This document shows positions 47,997 to 58,140 of a DNA stretch of 64,000 nucleotides, one piece after another. Below the pieces are notes generated by a model. The model was not told the origin of the DNA. It made no database searches and saw nothing but the letters and a program-made list of their open reading frames with translations. Origin of the DNA: Morella rubra (lineage: Eukaryota; Streptophyta; Magnoliopsida; Fagales; Myricaceae). Within the stretch, counting starts at the first letter, position 1; each line of letters starts with the position of its first letter. The stretch is taken from the NCBI GenBank assembly GCA_003952965.2, contig CM025854.1, positions 30,169,825-30,233,824 of the forward strand, written 5' to 3'. Made by a program: the position numbers and the translations under genes.

Positions 47997-50962
47997 ATGC
48001 CACTGAATATAGTCCGTGATGTTAATGGGTTGCCTCGGATTAAACTGACTGAGACAACTGGGTCATCAGCAGAGGTTGGTTAAATTCTGTCTATTTTGCT
48101 GTAGTTTTAGCGATCTACTGCTTTGAAACTGACAAGATGGTGAATGAGATCATTCGTAGGACGCAAATCTCTGAGTGATATGGTGGGAACATCGGGTGTA
48201 TTTATGTTTTTTTTTTTTTTGCATATTCTTTGCGTTCGTCGAAATGGAGTGATTAGAAGAGAACAGTTTGTGACATGGATTGAGAGTCCCTAAATTTTTT
48301 TGTGGTGTAATGAATAGAATGTGTAACTCAAGCGTAATTGGAGATATTTAAAGTGGAGGGAAGAACCTTTCAAGTTGGGCAAAACATATAGTTGTTTCCG
48401 GCTGAGAAGTCTTTGACGTCCACAGTTGGAGAAATTTGAAGTGGGCATACTTGAAGATTTGATTGAACGATCACTGCGACATGTACAATGGTTTTGTTGA
48501 TAGCCATCCTTCTGAAACCTTTATGGAACTGTCTCTTTAGGAACATAAATGGCGCAAGACATAAGTCTTGATTTGAAGTCCCCACCATGGTGACCTCTGC
48601 GGTATTTGGAAGGTCTAACTTCACCCATATATCGCATTGTTAGGGCAATAATACAATCTAAATCACTTCCAATGATCAAGAAATTAAGATATGACTTTAA
48701 CATATATCTTTTCTAACTAGCTATATCTGTCGATCCATTATAAAAGGGTGATATTGGCTATAGTTATCACTTGTTTCATATGCCATGGTTTCAGGTGCTG
48801 CTGTATGGAGGGCAGGTTGTGTCTTGGAAGAATGAACGAAGAGAAGAACTGCTTTTTATAAGCAACAAGGTAAGAAAATTATTAGTATCTACGTTTGAGA
48901 TGTGTACTAGTTAACAGCTAGGGTGGTACTTGACGCTAAATAAGTCGTCTCTGCACTCTATAAATATACAAAGCCTTTTAACAGAAAATTCTCTAGAATA
49001 ATCTCTTGGGCATAAACATAGTTTTTTCCAATGCTCACCTGCGATTCTATTATTTCATCTTATAAATGTCCTTATGTAGTTAATTTTTCAAAATTGTCTG
49101 AACTTTAGAATCGAATGGCTTCAAGAAACATGGTGAAGAGGATATAACTGTGGCTAATGGACGAACCAAGCTTGAATTCTCTCTGAATAGTCGTTAAAAT
49201 AGTACAAATAAATGACAAACTTGTATTCACGAGGTAGCTCAATCAACACAAGTTAGCTAGCATTTAATATAGAGTTGAACAATAACAGGAAATCATATAA
49301 TTGGCTTTGATTTGAGTTATTTACCTCTACTGCAGACTCAAGGCATAGTTTGAACCTGATCTCCCTCTCTTCATTTTTATTGTTTGAAACAAAAGGTCTC
49401 CTTGTTTCATTTTCTCATTTGTGGCTTTTCATATTCTGCAGGCCATATGGAAACCGCCTAAAGCCATCAGGGGGGGTATACCAGTCTGCTTTCCACAGGT
49501 CAGACAGTTGCAGAAACTCATTTAGCTTTTCTCCTTGTTAGAAATTATGCATTCTTAACCGATATTTCCTGTTGTAGTTTGGAAATCTTGGTTCACTGGA
49601 GCAACATGGATTTGCAAGAAACAGACTGTGGTCAATTGATGGTGACCCTGCGCCTTTGCCTCCAGCTAACAGTCAGTCATCAGTGGATCTAATACTGAAA
49701 TCCACAGAAGAGGATCTAAAGACCTGGCCACGTAGGTATGCTATTGAATCATGTGACATCTATTTTCTGTCAGTCGATGAATGAGAAGCTATCGTAATCA
49801 GATATACTGATGTGGACGGACACGAACATGGCCACTTGTCTAAACTTTTGAAAACTGTATGGTCATTTTCTGCAGCTTTGAGTTGCGGCTACGTATTTCT
49901 CTCAGTGCAGGAAAGCTGACTTTGATCCCTCGCGTGAGAAATACAGATAACAAGACGTTCAGTTTTATGTTTGCGCTGCGGAACTATTTGTCTGTGTCAG
50001 ATATCAGGTGAGCCTTGTTTAGGCTAAGTTCTGAATGCAAAATTGTTTTCATTTGCAGGAGCATTTAAAATTTTTTTTTTTGGGGGGGGGGGGGGAGGGG
50101 TTTATTATTTGTATGCCTTGGTCATGCCTAGATGTTGTTATTTGCTTCTTAATGGAGATGCAAAAGCCCCTAACCTGTAGGAATTTTTGCACCTGCTGAG
50201 ACTCTTGATGCTGTTTAATGTGCAGTGAGGTGCGAGTTGAGGGCTTGGACACTGATTACTTGATAATCTGAATGAGGAGAGAAGAGGTATCACAGAACAG
50301 CAATGCCATTACCTTTTGATGATGAGGTACATACCTTTTCTGATTCTGCTTCACCATTAGTTCTGGATGTGGATCTGTAGTGTGCAACTAAATGTAACCT
50401 CAAACTTAAGGTAATGATCATAATATCAGGTGTGGCTCCATATATCTTATTTGAACTCAGATAACATGCACCACACACCACCCATTCGAAACTGCTGCCA
50501 TTATTCTCTAAGCATGCATTGTCTCCCCCCTGTAGATTGACAGAGTTTACTTGACCACATCCAACAAAGATCGCTATCATAGACCACGAAAAGAAACGAA
50601 CATTTGTACTGCGGAAGGACGGCATGCCAGATGCAGGTTCTTATAGTTAATATATCGTAACTTTGGTATCCTATTCCATCTCATCTTTCTTTTCGACGTG
50701 TCAAAATTCTTTTCTTGTTGTCTTAAAAATCTTGTGATGTTCAGGTGTTTGGAATCCTTGGGACAGAAAGGCCAAGGCTCTCGCAGATTTGGGGGATGAG
50801 GATTACAAAATGATGTTATGTGTTGATTCTTCAGCTATTGAAAACTCAATTATCTTGAAACCCTCTGAAGAGTGGACGGGCTGTCAAGAACTCTTGACCG
50901 TATCATCAAGCTATTGCAGTGGGCAGTTGGACCCTCGCAAGGTTCTTCAAGGCTTTCACTGA
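47997..50962 (+). CDS. glucose-6-phosphate 1-epimerase-like (aldose-1-epimerase fold), 8 exons
   Basis: Interconverts alpha and beta hexose-6-phosphate; plant homologues include Arabidopsis At4g25900/At3g61610 (from memory). Exons: 47,997-48,074; 48,795-48,869; 49,442-49,498; 49,578-49,735; 49,876-50,007; 50,226-50,326; 50,536-50,636; 50,745-50,962, all with GT-AG introns. Seen: MPLNIVRDVNGLPRIKL start, LLYGGQVVSWKNERREELLF, KAIRGGIPVCFPQFGN, EQHGFARNRLW with the conserved His, LIPRVRNTDNK, FALRNYLSVSDIS, GVWNPWDRKAKALADLGDED, and the family end SSYCSGQLDPRKVL. Exon 6 carries several 1-3 base gains and losses relative to the family consensus, and exon 7 has one extra base before ATCGCTATCATAG. 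The frame breaks as written there but recovers in exon 8. All other exons are clean, so local consensus errors near a T11-G14 run are more likely than pseudogenisation. The leader frame is also open upstream to 47,928. Confidence 0.87.
50071..50100. repeat. T11-G14 homopolymer pair
   Basis: Eleven T, then fourteen G, one A and four G, inside the intron before exon 6 of the epimerase gene. Such runs are hard to sequence and sit next to the indel-rich exons. Confidence 0.95.
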
Positions 50963-51480
50963 CTTCATCCCTGCTGTCAACAGAGGTTTTTAATCTGTTG
51001 CCTTATGTGCTGTACAATAAAAATGCACTTGCCTGTATGTGTATTATATTGGTTGTGGTATTAGGATTCCCAGGCTGTGACTGACAATATCATGGAACTA
51101 AAGGTTGAGCAACAGGAGCATTTTGAATGTTGCCACCTTGTCAGGGTAAGAAATGTCTCTTGATGTGGAAAGTGTAAACAAGTGAGTTCCATGATGTAGA
51201 AGCTATTTCTTGCTATCCTTTAAAGGTTCATCCTTCGGAAGGAACCGTGCAAGTTAATGTGGTAAGAAATTTTTGTTGTTTGAACCAAATAAGGTCTCCG
51301 AATATTTGAGCAAATCCCATTTATGCCAGATAGATTCTACAGTAGTTATGGGAACATTTACTCCGTGTCATGACTCATACTTATTGAGCCATTTCTGGCA
51401 CTAGAAGGTAAACTTTTATCCGTTTTCCAAACTCACCACTAGGAGGTAAATTTAAACATTATTCTGTTAAACATAGAATT
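50963..51480 (+). other. epimerase 3' flank with two exon-like pieces
   Basis: Probable 3' untranslated region. Two short stretches look like exons bounded by AG and GTAAG: about 51,073-51,147 (contains MELKVEQQEHFE) and about 51,226-51,260 (VHPSEGTVQVNV). They are not recognised and are not linked to a gene here. Confidence 0.25.
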
Positions 51481-51499
51481 CTTCATCATGCGCTCAAAA

Positions 51500-52150
51500 G
51501 AGAGAGAGTAGGAATGTTCCATATTTCTCTTTGGCATCCTTGTCAAAGGCATCTTCTCGCAGATACCGGTGTATGTAGGCCCTGCACATCACTCTCAACC
51601 TTGCTCACCTCTTCACCCATCACTGTACTCGTGGAAAACAATTTGTAAATGTAATATTTGCACTTATGACCTACAGAACAAGTAAATAACTCTGAAACTT
51701 TTGCTCTTACCTTTTGTTTCGAGAATGCATCCTGGAAGCTGGGAAATCTCAATCCCAGAACCAGATGTTAGCTTAATGTCATCAGATGCTTGATCCATGA
51801 CCCTATCATCAACAAACAGAAGAACGTTTTAAGGTAAACTTTTTCCAGTATTTAGTGGGATATGTGACTCTGATAGGAAAGAGTACAATGATAGGTACTT
51901 GTTTGCGAGCGCCTCATTCTTCTTGCCACCATGTAGTTTCTTTATGGATGCCTCAAGACCTTCATCAAAGTTCCTTTTTACCATGAACATGGTGAGGCTT
52001 GAAATCCAATCTCCAACCTTACCACCGCGGCAACATCACTGTCATTCTGTCAATTACCAACTGATACATTTCGTTGGTGGGTTTTGCTGAGGTTTTCCCA
52101 ATCTTTGGGTCGAGAATATCTTTCAATTTCTCATTATCTCAATACATTCT
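51500..52150 (-). pseudogene. unidentified spliced gene fragment
   Basis: On the - strand one exon (donor side at 51,899; contains VGDWISSLTMFMVKRNFDEG and KKLHGGKKNEALANK) joins in frame across a GT-AG intron to a second exon at 51,711-51,803 (VMDQASDDIKLTSGSG, ISQLPGCILETK). Further on, about 51,490-51,570 reads AYIHRYLREDAFDKDAKEKY, and upstream near 52,060-52,130 reads LKDILDPKIGKTSAKPTNEM. The consistent splice phase argues for genuine gene sequence. No complete start or end is visible and I do not recognise the family, so it is listed as a fragment. Confidence 0.45.
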
Positions 52151-52740
52151 TGCAAATTGAAGAACCACATGCGTTGTAAACCTATAAGTTTCTCATAACT
52201 AGATTTGGCATTGTAACTAGAGTGGGAATTCTAATGGCATGGGCTTGCGTTTGATGTTTCACCTAATCTAGAGATAGCTAGAGTAACAAAAATTAAAAAA
52301 AAATAATAATAGAAAGAGTTCGTTTCTTCATTAAATTGGATTAAGAATGGCCCAATTTACCTTCAAGCTATTAAACCAGAGCTCTTCCCATCAGTAACCG
52401 TTTCAAAAAGTAATGGGTTATAACTTATAAGTCTCATTTATGAACTTTTCTTTTCCTCAGCAAAAAAAACAAAACAAAAAAAAAAAAGGCACTTTTTTTT
52501 TTTCTCTTTTCTTTCTCGCTCTACCCGTTGAGACTTCAATTAAAAGAGCCCAACTCGATAGTGAACTACAAAGCCGGAGAAACAGGCCCAATTTAAAGAA
52601 CTATTACGTCTTCTTATAGAAAAGAGCCCTGGGCCCAAGCGAGATTTGGTTATTTTCGGGCCTAGATGTTTTACTCCCGAACCCTGTGAACTCGCTCGCC
52701 GGCTGCACAAAGCGAGAAGCTCCAGTTGTTCTCAGAAACA
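52151..52740. other. promoter/leader region of the RRP8 gene
   Basis: No coding frame. Contains A-runs (52,290-52,310, 52,465-52,490) and a pyrimidine tract (52,490-52,520), then a GC-richer leader leading into the ATG at 52,741. No TATA box is assigned. Confidence 0.4.
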
Positions 52741-55327
52741 ATGGAGGACAATTCTAGCAGAAAGCGAAAGAGGGCGAAACTTCTCAAAGCGCAGAACAAG
52801 AAACTTGCGGGAACCGATGAACGAAAAGCAGAAGAAGAGAAGAAATCCACTGCTTCTGCGTTTGCTAAGCGGACAAAATCGCAGGGACTCTCAAAATCCT
52901 CGACCTTTCTCGATAAGGTATACGTTTGACTATTAACTTTTAGTTTCTTTATTCACTGCTAGCCTTGCGTTTTTCTGAATTTTTTTTACTTTTCTATTAT
53001 TGTTATTATTTGTCTCTTCAATATAAATTTTTAGTCTTATTGTTGAATTTGGCAGATGAAAGCGAGGTTGTCGGGAGGGCATTTCAGGATGATCAACGAG
53101 AAGCTTTACACTTGCACGTAAATCTCCTTGAGAAAGAGCAACACTTTTCATTCAAGGAAATACTTTGTTTCTACTAGGCAAACTTCTTCTTTTCATTTGA
53201 GCTTTCTGGTTTTTATTTAACAGTGGAAAAGAGGCGCTTGATTATTTCAAAGAGGACCCGGAATTGTTTAATGTGGTAAGTCATGTTCCTGCAATTTGGT
53301 TTTGAATGTTATTTGTTAAGAGGAAACGTCCGCAAATGAATATGTGAAGCTTTTGCAGTATTTATTTGCAAAAGTTGGTAAAAGGCAGAGTTTTGAGATT
53401 TTTGTTAACTTTAATGTCACAGAACCTTTCACATAGTCTTGTGATGCTGAGCCTAAACTTATGGTGTACTTACTGGCCAGTATCATGCAGGATATCAAGA
53501 GCAAATGTCACATTGGCCTGAACAGCCGGTTAATATTATTACAAAATGGCTAAAGGATCACAGCCCTTCTCTTGTTGTAGCTGATTTTGGCTGCGGTAAG
53601 AATTTTATGACTTTTTCTTTCTTTCTTTCCTTTCTCTCCTTTCTTCTAGTTGCATTGAAAATTTACTGAACATTTAGATTGTAATAAAGTGTATAATGCT
53701 TGCTAATGTTTTTTTCGCCGTTCGTTTGTTACTCTATCAGGAGATGCACGCCTTTCAAGAAATGTGAAGAATAAAGTATTCTCCCTTGATCTTGTCTCAA
53801 ATGATCCTACAGTAATTGCTTGTGACATGTCCAAGGTAGGTGCTTGCTTTTTGCTTGTTTCTAAGGAAACTTATGTAAGTAATTACTTTGTGTTCCATAC
53901 CTGATAGATCAGCCTTATGCCTCTGTGCACTAATATTTCCATTTTTCAAACTTTCAATTAAACAGAAAAATAAGTGCATTAATTCATGGCCATTTTGGAG
54001 CTTTTCACTTAAAAACTGTTGAAGGGACGCCTAGTGATGTTTTTGAAATAAGAAATTTATCAATTTGGTTAGATTCTGAGACAGAGTCGCGCCATCTGGC
54101 TGCTGACAGTCACCAAATTTGTGGTATAAGTTTGACGTAAGTTAGAAAACTGGATTATGCTCTTACCATTTTTAAGGTGTTCAATTTGTAAGGGTTGTCT
54201 TAGAGTTTAGCTACACCTTGTCTGGCTTCTAATGAGGTTAGCCTATTCAACTTGCTCATAATGGGTAGTTGTCACAGTGAAGAATGGATCATTATAATTT
54301 TTTACTCTCAAAACACTTCCATACAGTTTGTTCCTCCACAGAAGTGTGACTCCACTATGATAATATGATCTAGTTCTTTTTTCTTTGAGACAATGCAGTT
54401 TGTTGTATTAGAGAATGAGCTATGTCGCCCCAGTGTATTTATGAGATCTTAAATTTGTTTGATGCATATTCTCGTCATACTACACCCAAGATTGTGGTGA
54501 TTGTGCAGTAACGGTGATAGAATTTCCAGGCCTATCACTTCTCATGTTCCATAATTTTGAAGCAGGGAACAAAATAAATAATCTGCAGATAGATAGGTTT
54601 TGATTTTAGGATGTTTAAAAAGAACTAATACAGATTCATCAAAAAAAAAAAAAACAAATACAGAAGCCCTGACTTTTCATGCAATCTTTGTGCTTGCTGG
54701 TAGACACCCCTTGATGACTCGGTCGTAGACGTTGCCGTTTTCTGCCTTTCGCTAATGGGCACTACTTTCCCAAGTTACCTCAAGGAAGCACACAGAGTCC
54801 TTAAGCCATGGTTTGCTCCCTACTTCATCTGAAGCGTCCACCTCACATCATTCGTTTTTCATGTGATTATCTCAACTGTGCTTCTTGTATGCAGTGGTTG
54901 GCTTTTGATAGCAGAAGTAAAGAGCAGGTTTGATCCTGCTACTGGCGGAGCAGACCCAAAAAAGTTCTCAAATGCCATCTGTGAGCTAGGATTTACCTCT
55001 GTGTTCAAGGTCTACTGGCGCTCCTTCCATATATTTGCCTATACGATGAATCCTTTGTGACAAATTGGATTCTTTGTGCTGACTGGTAATTGTATTTGCA
55101 GGACTTCTCGAATAAGATGTTCATTTTATTATACTTCAAGAAAAAGGTGCATAGCTTCGTTTCATGTTCCATCGATTTCTAGCACAAATGTATCTGCTTA
55201 TGAGGATTAATATCTGTTCTTCTCATTACCAATTTGTTCATGTTTCTTGCTGTAGGATAAACTAAATTCAAACAGGAAGGAAATTGAATGGCCCGAACTG
55301 AAACCCTGTTTGTACAAGCGTCGTTGA
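52741..55327 (+). CDS. RRP8: RRP8 rRNA (m1A) methyltransferase, 9 exons
   Basis: Nucleolar SAM-dependent methyltransferase; yeast Rrp8 makes m1A in the large-subunit rRNA and aids processing. Exons: 52,741-52,917; 53,056-53,117; 53,224-53,275; 53,481-53,595; 53,741-53,835; 54,704-54,810; 54,895-55,009; 55,102-55,146; 55,256-55,327. They total exactly 840 nt (279 residues) with GT-AG borders throughout. Seen: a Lys/Arg-rich nuclear/nucleolar N-terminus (KRKRAK at 8-13); [21 protein letters not shown]; the Rrp8 signature [17 protein letters not shown]-binding loop [11 protein letters not shown] (129-139); [60 protein letters not shown]; terminal [11 protein letters not shown]. All match the plant RRP8 family (Arabidopsis At5g40530, from memory). 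Complete, no lesions. Confidence 0.95.
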
Positions 55328-58140
55328 CTCTGAAGGCAATACTTTTGTTTTATTGCCATCCAAACCAAACCAGGATCTGTTATGTATTAGCACAAATGCC
55401 ATATCTAATAGAGTATGTGAATTAATGACTTTTTATTTTCTAGAAATGTAATTTATATTCAGTTTAGAATCTTTAGATATACTTTTGAAATTTATTAATG
55501 GAACATTGGTGCAAAAAACAATGACAATTTTAAACCTTATTATTCCAGGAAAAAAATCAATATCCTCCTATAGAAACCGATCATTCACCCTGTTCCCCTA
55601 AAATATCACGAAAAAAAAGGGGTCATTTATAGTGTATATGGAATATTCTTTCGTAGAAGGGAAGCAGGGATAAAGTGAAGCATAAAGATGACCCATGTAG
55701 GAACCAATGGATGGCACGAGGTAATCCCAAGGGAAAATTAGAGTAAACATTTTAAATTAGGATCGGCACATAGCCTGGTGTCAAGAAATTTCGATTATTT
55801 ATTTTCTTTTTTTGGATACTTTCAGGACTTATATATTGTGAAGTAAAGTTATTCGGTGCGTGTAGGAGAGGAGAATTTAAGATGTTGATTGGGGCAGAGT
55901 CCCATATTCCTTTTCAAAAGAAAAAAAAAATTCATAATCTATCCTGGATTGCCTCGATGATTACGGCAAGTAGATTTGTATATATTAGATTATCGAGTTC
56001 GATATTTTCTGAAGATCATATCGGGTGATTTAGGTAGGGATTCGTGGGCTATGGATCTTCGTGCTGCTCTGTAAAACCGGCCCGTTATGTACAAAATCCT
56101 AGTCCTTCCTCCCATAGTCCCCGCTGGGCGCTCGGCCCTCTCTCTCTCTCTCTCTCTGTGTCGGTGTTCTCTAGAAGCCCCGAACTTAGGAGAAGTCAAT
56201 AATCGGATCAGACTGCGGCTGATGAAGTCGGTAGGATAGCAAACGCTAAGCCTCTCTCTTCTTCTTATAGTCTGCTTTGTTTTCTTCCTTCTACCTTAAA
56301 TTCAACCAGCCAGTTCTTCGGAATGTGATCAATAATGTGTGGACTTCTGACCTGATCAACAAACCTTATACCGAAAATCAGGTCCAAAAGTCAAACAGAG
56401 GGAGGCCAAACCGCACCGACTGCCTCCTTAGTCCTTAGAACTATGATCCCAAAAAGGTGCAACTAACTCAGAAGAAAACAAACCACCTATTTCTCTGTTT
56501 TTTTAATCCAAAAAATGAAGACCACCGCGTTTTTCCTCCTCCCAATAAAATCATTTGCATCAATTTGTCCGATCTCCAAGTCAAAACAACTCGACGCATA
56601 TTTGAACATGCGATTTGAAAATTAACCATTAAGAACATCAAATTACACAAATTAGAAAATTTGTTGATTGCCATTTTCAAGTGTGACTGCCTAGTTTAAC
56701 GTCAAAGGTATTGGGAGTCCATTTCCATATATATATAAAGCAGCAATATTTGACAATAAAGCGTTTTATTGTTCAATTATTTCCAAGGTTAATAATTACC
56801 CAAAAAAATTATTTCCAAGGTTATTGACAATGATGGCAATCGAAATAAGTAAAAAAGATTGGGCTACTAAGGAAAGAACTTTCCACCTTCTGGGTTTGAA
56901 GAGATTCAGCCATAATCTCTATTTCTCATGTGAACTTTTTTTTTTCCAAGACAATTAAGGAAGGGGAAATAATCATTCAACAAAAAGATACGAACGAACG
57001 AACAAATAAATTTATAGATGTTCACATTCTAACTGTCAAAAAAGTCTATCTTTTAATGAGAGAAGACAAGTTTATTAGCCACAAATCCCTCAACCTCTTG
57101 ATCGGAATCCATCTCTCATGTGAACTTGAGTGCATGAATTTCCTTTTCTCATATTACTTATGGAAGGATGAGAAATTCCAAAGTCTGCGTTAAGATACTA
57201 ATCACCCAAAACAAATGGATCTTTCTTTTTTCGTAATTTTTAAAGAAGCAAGGGGTACAGGATTAAATTATTCACCCTCATCCCTCCATATCTTAAAAAG
57301 AAAAAAAAAATTACGGTGGCAAATTATCCTTTAATTTTTTTTAGCAAACTCATTAAATAATAAAAAGACCATAGAAAATAAACTGAAAAGGGAGCCCGTA
57401 TTTACTGCATAATCAAATACATAACGTATGAATTCAGGGTCATATCAATCTATGGATTTTCCCTTTTTATTCTCTCTGTCTATCTAGATTTATTTATATT
57501 TTCTTCTTACTAAATTATATTTCTACTCTGACACAGACTCGACTCCTTCTGCGGCTTTGTCCGCCCATATAGAACAGGGCAAATTCAACAAACGGAGAAG
57601 ATTATATTTAATCATAAAACCCTCCTCCACCGCACCCTAGATTCTCAATTTGGATCCTTGAGTTCCATTTTCAGCTGCAGTCCTCCATCGAAGCTTCCTT
57701 TATGTGCTTTGCCATTTTGCTTGTCTTTCCCAACACTAACTTTATATCTACTCTGTTTCTAACAGACCTTGTTCGGGTATCTGATTTCGTTTTAAGAAGC
57801 TACTATATTTTTAAACAGAGGGTGCTCTAGAACCATGTGGGGATTTATTCCTTGTCTGCCATAAAAAGTTGCATGTTGAATGCTTTTGGATCTGCCTGCG
57901 TGATGTCGGGGATGGGTCTGTGTTGGGAATCCTGCCTTTGCTACAGAACCGAATAGGTCCTTTTATAGTTCTCTCTTCTGTCTTGGAGCTTCTTTTTTCT
58001 TCCTAGTACTTCTTTTTACTTTTCTAGGCCTTCATAGCACTTGAAATGCGTGATGCACTAAAGGGTGTACTTTGGCCAGTCAGTTTGTGCTAGTACGGTT
58101 CCGGTTTTAGAATAGGGAGAGAGAAAAGAAATCAGGAAAA
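55328..58140. other. intergenic and kinase 5' region
   Basis: No gene. Includes a clean (CT)n tract near 56,133-56,157, which explains an Arg/Glu-rich frame on the - strand, and AT-rich spacer from 56.7 to 57.5 kb. From about 57,540 on, the sequence is pyrimidine-richer and likely forms the promoter, leader and perhaps leader intron of the kinase gene; several short upstream ATGs occur (for example at 57,835-57,837). Confidence 0.45.

Noticed and set aside
54863..54894. Upstream extension of RRP8 exon 7 starting with an ATG
   Set aside because: Intron sequence before the GCAG acceptor at 54,891-54,894; the protein family continues from exon 6 across this junction.
55990..56199. Arg/Glu-rich 69-codon frame
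   Set aside because: Produced by the (CT)n microsatellite at about 56,133-56,157.
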